Origin: Pseudodonghicola flavimaris
Lineage (GTDB): Bacteria > Pseudomonadota > Alphaproteobacteria > Rhodobacterales > Rhodobacteraceae
Assembly: GCF_030164425.1 (NCBI RefSeq)
Contig: NZ_JASNJD010000017.1
Coordinates: 41,379-105,378, forward strand
Length of the DNA stretch: 64,000 nt
Reading direction: 5' to 3'
Shown: positions 28,473 to 38,049 of the stretch, piece after piece
How positions within the stretch are numbered: the stretch's first letter is position 1
How the letters are laid out: every line of letters begins with the position of its first letter
The notes under the pieces: generated by a model
Told to the model about the DNA's origin: nothing
The model's database searches: none
Seen by the model: only the letters and a program-made list of their open reading frames with translations
Program-made: the position numbers and the translations under genes

Positions 28473-29785
28473 TTCGTCCCCTTGCCGCGTCCGGCCGACC
28501 CGGCCGCCCCCGCCGCGCTGGCGGCAAGCTGCGCCGCCAGCTGCTTGTCCTCGACCGGTTTCACCTCCATGCCCGGCACCGCGATGGCCGGATCGGTCAC
28601 CACCAGCCGATCGCCGGCCGCAAGCCCATCGGCGATCACCGCCAGGTCGCCGATGCTGTAGCCCAGGGAGACCTCGCGCCGCTCCAGCCGGCCCTCGGCG
28701 CTGACCACCAGCGCCTTGCCGCCGCGCACCGCGTCGAGCGGCGCCACCAGCGCCGGACCCGGCGGCGCCATCAGCACCACCTCGACGAAGGTGTTGCGCC
28801 GCAGCGGCGGCCGCTCTCCCGGTGCCGCCTGAGAATAGGGATCCGCCACCCGCACGATGATCGAGGTGCTCTGCGTCGCCGCATCGATCGCCTCGCCCAC
28901 CCGGTCGACCCGGGCGGCCCAGACCACGCTGTGCCCGGCCGCCGGCAACCGCACCCGCGCCTTGAGATCAGCCACCGTCCGCCCTGCCCCCATGGCCCGG
29001 ATCACCGGCCCCAGCCGACCGATGGGGAATTGCGCAGCGATCTCCACCGCTTCCGTCCCCTCGCCGGCCAGCAGGGTCTGGCCGGCTGTCACCACCTGCC
29101 CCAGCTCGGCCGCGACATCGGTGAGCCGCAGATCATAAGGTGCTGTGATCACGGTGAAATCCAGCGACCGCGCCACCGAGGCCCGGCGTGCGTTCAGCAC
29201 CTCGCGCTCCGCCGCGTTCAGCGCCAGTGCGTTTTCCACCTCGACCACCTTGGCCCGGGCCGCGAGCTCGATCCGCTGGGCGTTGTCGAGGCTGGCCTGC
29301 GCCGCCGTGCCCTGCGTCACCAGCTGGCGCTGGCGCGCCAGATCGGCACGGCTCAACTCCAGGTCCGATTGCATCACCGCTCGCGTCGCCGCCAGCGTCT
29401 GATCCTTCACTGTCAGCGCTGCCAGCTGGCTGTCGATCTCGGCCAGCGCCAGCCGCAGATCGGTATCGTCCAGCCGCAGCAGCGCGGTGCCCGCCGGCAG
29501 CACCTCGCCATTGCGCAGCCTGGGATGGGTCTCGACCACCTCGGCCTGGACCCGGGCGACCGCATGCCATTCGCGCGCCGGAGCGACCGTGCCAAAGCCG
29601 GAGACGCGCGGCAACACCTCGACCGGCGCCAGCGTGATCACCCGCACCGCCGTGGGCCGGCGCTGCGCCGTCTTGGCGGCGGGCGGCTGCCTGAAATCGC
29701 CGGCAAACCCCACCACCACGGCACCGATGGCCAGCGGCAGGACAAAGGCCAGCAGCCGTAGCGTGACCTTGATCGTCGGTCGCAT
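28469..29785 (-). CDS. RND periplasmic adaptor (membrane fusion protein)
   Basis: Encodes 438 residues. ATG 29785 follows GGGGGAG; an ATG 14 codons upstream is less likely. A signal-anchor helix (about 8-28) leads into a barrel-sandwich domain split by an alpha hairpin (LRLDDTDLRLALAEIDSQLA and VTQGTAAQASLDNAQRIELA), then beta-barrel and membrane-proximal domains. It links the RND permease to an outer membrane channel. The C-terminal tail is Ala/Gly-rich and ends in a short basic stretch. Confidence 0.92.
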   Translation of the reverse strand: MRPTIKVTLRLLAFVLPLAIGAVVVGFAGDFRQPPAAKTAQRRPTAVRVITLAPVEVLPRVSGFGTVAPAREWHAVARVQAEVVETHPRLRNGEVLPAGTALLRLDDTDLRLALAEIDSQLAALTVKDQTLAATRAVMQSDLELSRADLARQRQLVTQGTAAQASLDNAQRIELAARAKVVEVENALALNAAEREVLNARRASVARSLDFTVITAPYDLRLTDVAAELGQVVTAGQTLLAGEGTEAVEIAAQFPIGRLGPVIRAMGAGRTVADLKARVRLPAAGHSVVWAARVDRVGEAIDAATQSTSIIVRVADPYSQAAPGERPPLRRNTFVEVVLMAPPGPALVAPLDAVRGGKALVVSAEGRLERREVSLGYSIGDLAVIADGLAAGDRLVVTDPAIAVPGMEVKPVEDKQLAAQLAASAAGAAGSAGRGKGTK

Positions 29786-29827
29786 GAAATCTCCCCCGCG
29801 CAACAGAAATTTGGTGTCTGACATCAA

Positions 29828-29842
29828 TTAGAGAAATTCTAA
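29828..29842. promoter_or_regulatory. Inverted repeat before the efflux operon
   Basis: TTAGAGAAATTCTAA: five-base arms TTAGA and TCTAA around a five-base spacer, 43 bases upstream of the adaptor ATG, in an AT-rich patch. Its place suits an operator for a TetR- or MarR-like repressor, but no such gene is adjacent. Confidence 0.35.
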
Positions 29843-30090
29843 GCACAGAAGCGTGACAACCGCCTAGGGGCAGAGGTGGACGGTGGAAAAATGCCGCAGG
29901 CGGGCCATTTCTGCCCAGAGGGCATGCAGCCCGGCCGCGCCCGCCCCCGGTTTCCGGCAAAATCCCGCCACTGTCCTCACCTCTGCTCACAAAGGGGTTG
30001 GCGAAGCCGCTGCAGTATCGGACAGTCCGCGCACCCTCACGGGACAGCCCGTTCGCGGGAAATTGGGGAAAGACTGGGACAGAAAAATCC

Positions 30091-30624
30091 GTGACTGCAA
30101 GACGCCTGAAGCTACCTTTGCGCGGCCTGGTGCCGCTCCTGTTGTGCGCCGTCGCTGCCTGTGGGCAGGTTCAGACAAACCAGAGTTCGGGAATCGCCCC
30201 CGCCCGCATGGCCTTCGCCATGCAGGAGGTCGAGGTGCTGCAATCGAAAGGCAGCCGCGTCTGGTGCGTGCCCTTCGCCCGCAACCTCTCCGGTGTCGAG
30301 ATCCGCGGCAATGCCGGAACCTGGTGGAACACTGCCAAGAAGACCAGCTACGACGTCAGCCACGACCCCGAGGTCGGCTCGGTCATGGTGTTCAGCGCCA
30401 CCCGCAGCATGCCGATGGGCCATGTTGCCGTGGTCTCGGAAGTGCTGGATAATCACAAGATCCTGGTCGATCACGCCAACTGGCACCGCAACAAGGTGTC
30501 GCTGGGCATGGCGGTGATCGACGTATCGGCCAAGCAGGACTGGTCCCGCGTCCGGGTCGAAAGCGCCCCCGGCGCCTTCGGCAGCGTCTATCCGATCAGC
30601 GGCTTCATCCTGCCCAACAGCTGA
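30091..30624 (+). CDS. CHAP-domain lipoprotein
   Basis: Encodes 177 residues from GTG 30091. The N-terminus is a lipoprotein signal: basic MTARRLKLPLRG, then LVPLLLCAVAACG with the lipid-bearing cysteine after VAA. The CHAP domain follows: catalytic Cys in VWCVPFARNLSG, His in MGHVAVV and Asn in DHANWHRN. CHAP proteins cleave peptidoglycan peptides or related amides. It probably acts at the inner face of the outer membrane. Start choice rests on the signal peptide; a TTG 31 codons upstream is possible but adds nothing recognisable. Single gene followed by a terminator. Confidence 0.85.
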   Translation: MTARRLKLPLRGLVPLLLCAVAACGQVQTNQSSGIAPARMAFAMQEVEVLQSKGSRVWCVPFARNLSGVEIRGNAGTWWNTAKKTSYDVSHDPEVGSVMVFSATRSMPMGHVAVVSEVLDNHKILVDHANWHRNKVSLGMAVIDVSAKQDWSRVRVESAPGAFGSVYPISGFILPNS

Positions 30625-30716
30625 TCGCGCCGCGATCCGGGTGGTCCCCGGGTCGCGCGACAACAGCTCCGGCCTTGCGTTCAGGTGCAGAACGCCCCGC
30701 CGCCCTGAGGCGGCCC

Positions 30717-30740
30717 AGCCCCGCCACGGGGCTTTTCTAT
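30717..30740 (+). terminator. Intrinsic terminator after the CHAP gene
   Basis: Seven-base-pair stem AGCCCCG / CGGGGCT with a three-base loop CCA followed by TTTCTATTTTCC, about 90 bases after the stop codon. Confidence 0.75.
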
Positions 30741-30839
30741 TTTCCGAAAGCCTCCGCCGCACTATCCCGCCGCGCCGGCGCGATGCGATCCACGCACACG
30801 GCCTGCGGCCGTTCAGATCAACCCGAAAAAGAGGGAAAG

Positions 30840-30914
30840 TGGTGGGTGATAAGAGATTCGAACTCCTGACATCTTCGATGTGAACGAAGCGCTCTACCAC
30901 TGAGCTAATCACCC
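30840..30914 (-). tRNA. tRNA-Val (CAC)
   Basis: Seventy-five bases including encoded CCA. On the minus strand it starts GGGTGATTAGCTCAGTGG; acceptor GGGTGAT/ATCACCC, discriminator A. Anticodon stem CTTCG/CGAAG encloses TTCACAT, giving anticodon CAC. The T arm has AGTTCGAATCT. Confidence 0.95.
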
Positions 30915-31018
30915 GTGCGAGCGGGATTTACAGAAGCTTTCCGGGGGGCGCAAGCCCCTATTGGCGAGAAAATTGCCCCCCGGCGCACGGTCGATCGGAT
31001 CGGCGATCCGACCGGCCG

Positions 31019-31438
31019 TCAGCTGTCTTCGACGATCTCGTCCACCGTCGGCACAGAGGCGCTGCCCTTCGACTGGCGCAGTCGCGCGATGGTGACCCGG
31101 CGGTCGGATTTATCCACCTGGCGGGTGATCCGCAGCTTGCCGAGGGGCTCCAGCGTGAGGCCGCGCCCCTCCGCCACCGCCTCACCCAGAACCGCCAGCA
31201 TCGCCTCCACCAGCGGCTTGACCTCGCGCGGCTTGGCGCCGCTGCGCGCCACCACCTGCTCAATCAGTTGCCTTTTGGTCAGATCGGGCGCGGAGGGGTC
31301 GCCATCCACCACCTGCGTCACATGCAGGCTCTCCGCCACGGGCGCCGCGGTGGCGGTCTCCAGCAGCCGCCCGGCCGCCGTCTTTCCCGCCCCGCCCCGG
31401 CCGACCCGGCCGGGTTTCTTCTGCTTCACCTTTGCCAT
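31019..31438 (-). CDS. HU/IHF-family DNA-binding protein with a long basic N-terminus
   Basis: Encodes 139 residues. About 50 N-terminal residues are rich in Lys, Arg, Gly and Ala (AKVKQKKPGRVGRGGAGK). Then comes the HU fold: LTKRQLIEQVVARSGAKPREVKPLVEAML, GLTLEPLGKLRI and a closing beta arm with DRRVTIARLR. Classic HU is about 90 residues, so the N-terminal tail is extra and may add DNA or RNA contacts. It lies downstream of lon on the same strand with a terminator between, so it has its own promoter or depends on read-through. Confidence 0.82.
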   Translation of the reverse strand: MAKVKQKKPGRVGRGGAGKTAAGRLLETATAAPVAESLHVTQVVDGDPSAPDLTKRQLIEQVVARSGAKPREVKPLVEAMLAVLGEAVAEGRGLTLEPLGKLRITRQVDKSDRRVTIARLRQSKGSASVPTVDEIVEDS

Positions 31439-31524
31439 GATGGCTGCCTCCGAACTTGAACACTCTCCCGGACCCTAGACCTGCCCCCGGCCGAAGGCCA
31501 GCGGCGGAAAACCCGACCCGGCAG

Positions 31525-31553
31525 CAAAAAGGCGGGCCCGAAGACCCGCCTTT
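31525..31553 (-). terminator. Intrinsic terminator after lon
   Basis: On the minus strand AAAGGCGGG pairs with CCCGCCTTT around an eight-base loop, followed by more T (CCTTTTTGC). It starts 34 bases after the lon stop. Confidence 0.8.
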
Positions 31554-31586
31554 CCATATCTCTGCCGAAGCCTGACGGCCCCGGGA

Positions 31587-34001
31587 TCAGTGCGCGGTGG
31601 CGCTGGCGCCCTCTTCGCTCGTCATCCGGGCGGCGCGGGCGGCGGCGGCTTCTTCCTCCGCCTCCTCGTCCCACTCGATCGGCTCGGGCTGGGATACCAG
31701 CGCATGCTTCAGCACCTCCGACACATGGCTGACCGGGATGATCTCCAGCCCCTCCTTGACGTTGTCGGGGATGTCAGGAAGGTCCTTTTCGTTCTCTTCC
31801 GGGATCAGCACAGTCTTGATGCCGCCACGCAGCGCCGCCAGCAGCTTTTCCTTCAGCCCGCCGATGGCGGTGGCATTGCCACGCAGGGTGACCTCGCCGG
31901 TCATGGCGATGTCCTTACGCACCGGGATCTGGGTCAGCACCGAGACGATGGCGGTGACCATGGCCAGACCGGCCGAGGGGCCATCCTTCGGCGTCGCCCC
32001 GTCGGGGACGTGCACGTGGATATCCCAGCGATCGAAGCGCGTCGGCTTGATGCCCAGCTGCGGCGCGACCGAGCGGACATAGCTGGAAGCCGCGTCGATG
32101 GATTCCTTCATCACGTCGCCCAGCTTGCCGGTGGTCTTCATCCGGCCCTTGCCCGGCAGCCGCAGCGCCTCGATCGACAGAAGCTCACCGCCGACGCTGG
32201 TATAGGCCAGCCCGGTGACCACGCCGATCTGATCCTCTTTCTCGGCCAGACCGTAGCGGAACTTCGGCACCCCGAGGAAATCGTCCAGATTGTCGGCCGT
32301 GACCTCGACCCGCTCCGTCTCTTTCTTGACGATGCGCGTCACCGCCTTGCGCGCAACCTTGGCAATCTCGCGTTCCAGGTTCCGCACCCCCGCCTCGCGG
32401 GTATAGTGGCGGATGATCCCGGTGATCGCATCGGCCGAGAGGGAGAATTCCTTGTCCTTCAGGCCGTGGTTCTTCATCTGCTTGGGCAGCAGATGCTGTT
32501 GCGCGATCTCGCGTTTCTCGTCCTCGGTATAGCCCGACAACGGGATGATCTCCATCCGGTCCAGCAGCGGCCCTGGCATGTTATAGCTGTTCGAGGTGGT
32601 CAGGAACATCACGTCCGACAGATCGTATTCGACCTCAAGATAGTGGTCGACGAAGGTCGCGTTCTGCTCCGGATCGAGCACCTCCAGCATCGCCGATGCG
32701 GGATCGCCACGGAAGTCCTGGCCCATCTTGTCGATTTCATCGAGCAGGATCAGCGGATTGGTGGTCTTCGCCTTCTTCAGCGCCTGGATGATCTTGCCGG
32801 GCATCGAACCGATATAGGTCCGGCGGTGGCCGCGGATCTCGCTCTCGTCGCGCACCCCGCCCAGCGAGATGCGGATGAATTCGCGCCCCGTGGCCTTGGC
32901 GACCGATTTGCCCAGCGAGGTCTTGCCGACACCCGGAGGGCCGACGAGGCACATGATCGGGCCTTTCAGCTTCTTGGAGCGCTGCTGCACCGCGAGATAC
33001 TCGACGATCCGCTCCTTGACCTTCTCAAGCCCGTAGTGATCGTGATCGAGGATCTCCTCGGCGCGGGTCAGATCTTTCTTGACCCGCGACTTCACGCCCC
33101 AGGGGATCGACAACATCCAGTCGAGATAGTTGCGCACCACGGTGGCCTCGGCCGACATGGGCGACATGTTCTTCAGCTTCTTCAGCTCGGCATCGGCCTT
33201 TTCCTTGGCCTCTTTCGACAGCTTGGTCTCGGCGATGCGGGCCTCGAGCTCGGCAATCTCGCCCTCGCCCTCCTCGCCGTCGCCCAGCTCCTTCTGAATG
33301 GCCTTCATCTGCTCATTCAGATAGTACTCGCGCTGGGTCTTCTCCATCTGGCTCTTGACCCGGGTCTTGATCTTCTTCTCGACCTGCAAGACGGACATTT
33401 CGCCCTGCATCAGCCCATAGACCTTTTCCAGCCGTTCGGAGACCGACAGCGTTTCCAGCAATTCCTGCTTGCGATCGACCTCGATCCCCAGATGACCGGC
33501 GATCAGGTCGGCCAGCTTGGCCGGATCGGTGCTTTCACTGACGGCAGCAAGGGCTTCCTCGGGGATGTTCTTGCGCACTTTCGCGTAGCGTTCGAACTCA
33601 TCCACCACGGTGCGCAGCAGCGCCTCCGTCGTGGTGACATCGCCCGGCATCTCGGTCAGATATTCCGCCGTCGCCTCGAAGAAGGAGTCGTTTTCGAGGA
33701 AATCGACGATGCGCACCCTCGCCTGCCCCTCGACCAGCACCTTGACGGTGCCATCGGGCAGTTTCAGCAGTTGCAGCACATTGGCCAGCACGCCGGCCTT
33801 GTAAATGCCATCGGTATCGGGGTCGTCCACCGAAGGGTCGATCTGGCTCGACAGCAGGATCTGCTTGTCGTCGGCCATCACCTCTTCCAGCGCCCGAACG
33901 GATTTCTCCCGGCCCACGAACAGCGGCACGATCATATGCGGAAACACCACAATGTCGCGCAGCGGCAGGACCGGGTAGGAGGAGTTGAGAGGCTCTTGCA
34001 T
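31587..34001 (-). CDS. lon: ATP-dependent protease Lon
   Basis: Encodes 804 residues, the usual LonA length. ATG 34001 follows AAGGAAAAC; an upstream start adds a run without likeness. N-terminal substrate domain (about 10-200), coiled helical region, AAA+ module with GPPGVGKTS near residue 351 and [10 protein letters not shown], then the protease domain with [11 protein letters not shown] (catalytic Ser near 675) and [10 protein letters not shown] (catalytic Lys). Degrades misfolded and regulatory proteins in the cytoplasm. A sigma-32-type promoter fits about 80 bases upstream. Confidence 0.98.
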   Translation of the reverse strand: MQEPLNSSYPVLPLRDIVVFPHMIVPLFVGREKSVRALEEVMADDKQILLSSQIDPSVDDPDTDGIYKAGVLANVLQLLKLPDGTVKVLVEGQARVRIVDFLENDSFFEATAEYLTEMPGDVTTTEALLRTVVDEFERYAKVRKNIPEEALAAVSESTDPAKLADLIAGHLGIEVDRKQELLETLSVSERLEKVYGLMQGEMSVLQVEKKIKTRVKSQMEKTQREYYLNEQMKAIQKELGDGEEGEGEIAELEARIAETKLSKEAKEKADAELKKLKNMSPMSAEATVVRNYLDWMLSIPWGVKSRVKKDLTRAEEILDHDHYGLEKVKERIVEYLAVQQRSKKLKGPIMCLVGPPGVGKTSLGKSVAKATGREFIRISLGGVRDESEIRGHRRTYIGSMPGKIIQALKKAKTTNPLILLDEIDKMGQDFRGDPASAMLEVLDPEQNATFVDHYLEVEYDLSDVMFLTTSNSYNMPGPLLDRMEIIPLSGYTEDEKREIAQQHLLPKQMKNHGLKDKEFSLSADAITGIIRHYTREAGVRNLEREIAKVARKAVTRIVKKETERVEVTADNLDDFLGVPKFRYGLAEKEDQIGVVTGLAYTSVGGELLSIEALRLPGKGRMKTTGKLGDVMKESIDAASSYVRSVAPQLGIKPTRFDRWDIHVHVPDGATPKDGPSAGLAMVTAIVSVLTQIPVRKDIAMTGEVTLRGNATAIGGLKEKLLAALRGGIKTVLIPEENEKDLPDIPDNVKEGLEIIPVSHVSEVLKHALVSQPEPIEWDEEAEEEAAAARAARMTSEEGASATAH

Positions 34002-34081
34002 ATGTTTTCCTTGGTTCCTGGCAAGATGGCACTGGCCCCTCATCGAGGCGGCACCCGGCCATCTCCTGTCATCAGATCGTT

Positions 34082-34110
34082 ACGTGGGGCGCGGCCCCCG
34101 CCATTTCAAC
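34082..34110 (-). promoter_or_regulatory. Heat-shock (RpoH) promoter of lon
   Basis: On the minus strand GTTGAAA (34110-34104) and CCCCACGT (34089-34082) are 14 bases apart. The sigma-32 consensus is CTTGAAA, 13-15 bases, CCCCATNT, so all but two positions agree. The -10 lies about 80 bases before the lon ATG. rpoH is in the same window (60368-61264). Confidence 0.68.
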
Positions 34111-34429
34111 CTCGCCCCACTCCGGGGCGTCGGACAGCATGGCTTGCCCCCGGCGGCGCCGCAAGACGTGAAATCGCGCTTTGCTGTGGAAAACCTGCGG
34201 TTCCGGCGCATTTGTGCATACCCCAAACGGGACGGGCAATTTGAAGCCGAAACGCGAAGCGGAGCCAGCAGGGCCGCAGCCGGCGCCGCGCGGCGATCCG
34301 TATCGGTTCGCCCCGGCAAACCGATCCAAACTCTATCTTGATTGAGTGGATAGGTTCTTTTTTCTTGCATGGGTTGTGTCGACTCCGCACATTTTGAATT
34401 CAATTGTAGTAACCAGTTGGAGTTTCGCC
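34111..34429. other. Gap between divergent lon and the small peptide gene
   Basis: GC-rich up to about 34300, then clearly AT-rich from 34325 to 34429 (for example TCTATCTTGATTGAGTGG and TTTTGAATTCAATTGTAG), which marks it as the promoter region of the rightward peptide-glycosyltransferase pair. CTATC and GATAG around 34334-34354 form a weak inverted repeat. No gene seen. Confidence 0.5.
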
Positions 34430-34537
34430 ATGGGGTTCTCTGCTCTGCTGATCGCCATCGTTGCCATGGCCGGCCTGGCCTTCACCATCGACGTGGATGA
34501 CGACGACGAGGCGGTGGAGCCGCCGCCCAGCCTGTGA
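34430..34537 (+). CDS. 35-residue membrane peptide with an acidic tail
   Basis: The product begins MGFSALLIAIVAMAGLAF, a single hydrophobic helix, and continues with IDVDDDDEAVEPPPSL, a strongly acidic and proline-rich tail. ATG 34430 has a weak GGAG nine bases upstream. The stop is 16 bases before the glycosyltransferase ATG, so the two are probably co-transcribed. Longer frames starting at 34346 are possible but less likely. Unknown family; it could be a regulatory or anchoring micropeptide. Coding status is inferred from position and composition, not from homology. Confidence 0.5.
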   Translation: MGFSALLIAIVAMAGLAFTIDVDDDDEAVEPPPSL

Positions 34538-34553
34538 TCCGCCGGGGCGCACC

Positions 34554-36767
34554 ATGACCAGCCTCAGCCTGATCGTCCCCTTCTATGACGAAACCGCCTA
34601 TCTGCAGAGCGCGCTGAATTCGATCCTCGACCAGCGCATCGACGGGCTGCAGATCATCGTCGTCAACGACAACCCCGACCGGTTCAGCGCCGCAGATCTG
34701 GCCCGGTTAGGTGCCCTGCGCAGCCAGGCCGAACTGATCCAGCATCCGCGCAACCTCGGGCTGTCGGCGGCGCGCAACAGCGGGCTCGCCGCCGCCCGCG
34801 GCCGCTATATCGGGTTTCTCGACGCCGACGACTATTACACCCTGGGCGGGCTGGCGCGACAGCTGCGGCTGGCCGAGGAGACCGGCGCCGATATCGTGCA
34901 TGCCCCCACCTATTTCCGCCCCATCGGCAGCGCCCGCACCGAAATCCTGCCCCGCGACCGCAGCTTCTTCTGCGTCCCGAAGACCGCCGCCGGGCTGCAG
35001 GCCGCCGAGGAGGCGCAATTCATCACCTCCTCCTGGTCCAGCCTCTATGCCCGCGACTTCCTCACCGCGCAGCGGCTGCGCTTCGACCCGGCGCAGCGCA
35101 AGTTCGAAGACCGGCTGTTCGTGCTGCACACCGTCACCCGCGCCCGCCAGATCGCCTTTCTCGGCCGGCCCACCCGGGTGTGGCGCGGCCGGGCCGGGTC
35201 GATCTCGGTCACCGCGGCGGACCCGGAGCTGCATCTGCTGCAACTGCAGCTGCTGGAAAAATGCATGGCGCATATGCGGGCCGAATGCGCCGCCGGCACC
35301 CTGCCCCCCCGGTTCGAGAAACGCGAGCTGTTCAATACCCTGTCGCGGCTGATCTGGGATCTCGACCTGATCGAGGCGATTACCGAGGCCCGCGATCCCG
35401 CCTATGCCGACATGGCCCGCCGCATCCCCGCCCTGCTGGGCGAGGCCAGTTTCGGGCAGTCGATCTTCGAGGATCGCATTCTCGCCCCGATCAGCCGGGT
35501 CGGGCAGAAAACCCAGCGCGGCCGCATCACCCGCGCCGCGTTTTTCCAGATTCACCGCGCCCTGCGCGCCGGCGATTTCGCCGCGGCACGGGACCAGATC
35601 GCCGGCTGCGCCCTGCCCGTCACCGCGCCCACACCCCGCCCGTCGCGCCGGACGGGCCGGCACGGGCACCCGCGGCTGCTGCTGCACCTCGGCCTGCACA
35701 AGACCGGCAGCACCCATATCCAGCATCACCTGCTGCAGCATCGCGCCGCGCTCGCCTGCGCCGGAATTCTGGTGCCCGAGACCGGGTTTCAGCGCCCGGA
35801 GGCGCCGCTGCGCCGGGGCGCCACGCCCGGGCATCACGATCTGGTCGCCGCCCTGCGCCGGGGCGATGACGATCTTTGGGACCGGCTCGACCGGGAAATC
35901 GCCAGCAGCGGCGCCAGCACCGTGCTGATCTCCTGCGAGAACATGAGCTTTCCGCTCGATGCCGGGCGCAGCAGCCTGATCGCGGCGCTGGCCGAGCGGC
36001 TGAAGGGCTTCGCCGAGGTCCGCCTGCTGGCGCTGGCGCGGCGGCCCGACGCCTATGTCGAGGCGCTCTATCGCGAACGGATCGCACTGGGGATCCGGCC
36101 CGGCGCCCGCGGCATCGGCGCCTTCCTGGTCGATCACGCCGCCGCGCTGACCGACTGGCCCGGGCTCTTCGCCCCGTTCGAGGCCGGCTTCGGCAGCAGC
36201 GTGGCTCTCGGCGATTTCGACGCGATGATCGCCGGCGACGGGCTCTGGCCCGGGTTCGCCGCGCTCGCCGGGCTGCCGGCGGATCTGCCCGCGCTGGACC
36301 TGCCGCGCTATGCCGGCCCCGACCGGGAAACCGTGGTGCTGCTGCAGCTGCTCAACACGCTGGTGCCAGATGCGGCGCTGCGTGCCGGGCTGGTGCGCGC
36401 CTGGTTCGCGCTGCATCCGGCCACCGGCAGCGATGCCAGCCTGCTGCCGCCCGAGGAACGGCAGGAGCTTTTGGACCTCTGGCAGACCCAGTCGCAAACC
36501 TTTGCGGCGGCGCGTGGCTATGCCCCCGATCTCAGCGCCGCGGGCGCCGCGCTCAGCACCGAGCTCTGGGCGCCGCCGCATTCGGTCCCGGCAGACGCGC
36601 TCTGCGATCTGATCGACCTGGCCCAGCAGGCGGCGGAGCCGCTGTTTGCGCTACCGCAGCGGACGCCGTCCCCACCGCAACGCAGCGCCCCCCGGGATCT
36701 GTCGCTGAAAATCCGCCTGCGGCCCTGGGCGGCCGATCTGGTACGCCGGCTCGGGCTCACCGGCTGA
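34554..36767 (+). CDS. Family 2 glycosyltransferase fused to a sulfotransferase-like domain
   Basis: Encodes 737 residues. The first about 220 residues are a GT-A glycosyltransferase: SLIVPFYDETAYLQSALNSI, NDNPDRF, NLGLSAARNSGL and the metal-binding DAD at residues 90-92. After a helical region, a segment from about 375 carries LLLHLGLHKTGSTHIQ with Lys383-Thr384-Gly385-Ser386, which resembles the PAPS 5'-phosphosulfate loop of sulfotransferases and of sulfotransferase-like proteins in capsule and LPS clusters. It may build and sulfate a surface glycan. The 3'-phosphate site is not obvious, so true sulfotransferase activity is uncertain. No other glycan genes adjoin. Confidence 0.8.
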   Translation: MTSLSLIVPFYDETAYLQSALNSILDQRIDGLQIIVVNDNPDRFSAADLARLGALRSQAELIQHPRNLGLSAARNSGLAAARGRYIGFLDADDYYTLGGLARQLRLAEETGADIVHAPTYFRPIGSARTEILPRDRSFFCVPKTAAGLQAAEEAQFITSSWSSLYARDFLTAQRLRFDPAQRKFEDRLFVLHTVTRARQIAFLGRPTRVWRGRAGSISVTAADPELHLLQLQLLEKCMAHMRAECAAGTLPPRFEKRELFNTLSRLIWDLDLIEAITEARDPAYADMARRIPALLGEASFGQSIFEDRILAPISRVGQKTQRGRITRAAFFQIHRALRAGDFAAARDQIAGCALPVTAPTPRPSRRTGRHGHPRLLLHLGLHKTGSTHIQHHLLQHRAALACAGILVPETGFQRPEAPLRRGATPGHHDLVAALRRGDDDLWDRLDREIASSGASTVLISCENMSFPLDAGRSSLIAALAERLKGFAEVRLLALARRPDAYVEALYRERIALGIRPGARGIGAFLVDHAAALTDWPGLFAPFEAGFGSSVALGDFDAMIAGDGLWPGFAALAGLPADLPALDLPRYAGPDRETVVLLQLLNTLVPDAALRAGLVRAWFALHPATGSDASLLPPEERQELLDLWQTQSQTFAAARGYAPDLSAAGAALSTELWAPPHSVPADALCDLIDLAQQAAEPLFALPQRTPSPPQRSAPRDLSLKIRLRPWAADLVRRLGLTG

Positions 36768-36775
36768 GGCGCACC

Positions 36776-37906
36776 TCAGAGCGGCGCGATATCGCCCTCG
36801 GCCCGTTGGGCGTGGAACTGCGCTTCCCAGGCGTCGAACCGGCCCTCGGCGATGGCGTCGCGCATGCCCTGCATCAGGTCCTGGAAATAATGCAGGTTGT
36901 GCCAGGTCAGCAGCATCGAGGAGATGATCTCATGGCTGCGGAACACATGGTGCAGATAGGCGCGGGAATAATTGCGGCAGGCGGGACAGCCGCAAGCCTC
37001 GTCCAGCGGGCGCGGATCGTCCTGGTGCCGCGCGTTCTTGATGTTCAGAACGCCGTGGCGGGTGAAGACCTGCCCGGTTCGCCCCGAGCGCGACGGCAAC
37101 ACGCAGTCCATCATGTCGACGCCGCGCTTGACCGCGCCGACGATATCGTCGGGCTTGCCCACCCCCATCAGATAGCGCGGCTTGTCCACCGGCAGCATGT
37201 CGGGGGCGTAATCGAGACAGTCGAACATCGCCTCCTGCCCCTCCCCCACCGCGAGGCCGCCGATGGCGTAGCCCTCGAACCCGATCTCCTTCAGCGCCTC
37301 GGCGCTCTCGCCGCGCAGGTCCTGTTCCAACCCGCCCTGCTGGATGCCAAAGAGGGCATGGCCGGGCCGATCGCCGAAGGCCGCGCGCGACCGCGCCGCC
37401 CAGCGCATCGACAGCCGCATGCTCTGGGCAATCCGGTCACGGTCGGCGGGCAAGGCGGGACATTCGTCGAAACACATCACGATGTCCGAGCCCAGCAGCC
37501 GCTGGATTTCCATCGAGCGTTCCGGGCTCAGGTGATGTTTCGAGCCGTCGACATGGGATTTGAAGGTCACGCCTTCTTCCGTCAGCTTGCGCAGGCCGGA
37601 GAGGCTCATCACCTGGAACCCGCCCGAGTCGGTGAGGATCGGCTTTTGCCAGTTCATGAACTTGTGCAGGCCGCCCAGCCGGTCGATCCGTTCGGCGGTC
37701 GGGCGCAGCATCAGGTGATAGGTATTGCCCAGCAGGATATCGGCGCCGGTCGCCGCCACGCTTTCCGGCATCATCGCCTTGACGGTCGCCGCCGTGCCCA
37801 CCGGCATGAAGGCGGGGGTACGGATGGCGCCGCGCGGCGTGTCGATCACCCCGGTCCGCGCCTTGCCGTCGGTGGCGTTGAGCTGAAAGGAAAAAGTCTT
37901 GGTCAT
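36776..37906 (-). CDS. tgt: tRNA-guanine transglycosylase (queuine tRNA-ribosyltransferase)
   Basis: Encodes 376 residues. Swaps guanine 34 for preQ1 in tRNAs with GUN anticodons, including the two tRNA-Asp (GTC) genes in this window. ATG 37906 gives the family N-terminus. TIM-barrel marks are [14 protein letters not shown], the base-exchange loop [10 protein letters not shown], and the zinc site [16 protein letters not shown] near the C-terminus. Complete. Confidence 0.97.
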   Translation of the reverse strand: MTKTFSFQLNATDGKARTGVIDTPRGAIRTPAFMPVGTAATVKAMMPESVAATGADILLGNTYHLMLRPTAERIDRLGGLHKFMNWQKPILTDSGGFQVMSLSGLRKLTEEGVTFKSHVDGSKHHLSPERSMEIQRLLGSDIVMCFDECPALPADRDRIAQSMRLSMRWAARSRAAFGDRPGHALFGIQQGGLEQDLRGESAEALKEIGFEGYAIGGLAVGEGQEAMFDCLDYAPDMLPVDKPRYLMGVGKPDDIVGAVKRGVDMMDCVLPSRSGRTGQVFTRHGVLNIKNARHQDDPRPLDEACGCPACRNYSRAYLHHVFRSHEIISSMLLTWHNLHYFQDLMQGMRDAIAEGRFDAWEAQFHAQRAEGDIAPL

Positions 37907-38049
37907 CGTGCCGGCCCCGGGTTGATCGCGCTGGTGATCGCCTTCTGATCGGGCCGGTATTGCGGCAAAGCCGCCGGGCTGACAAGCCCCCGGGCCATCG
38001 CGCCGCCCTACCCCTTGCATTCGCCGCCAGTGCCGGTCATGCCAAAGCC

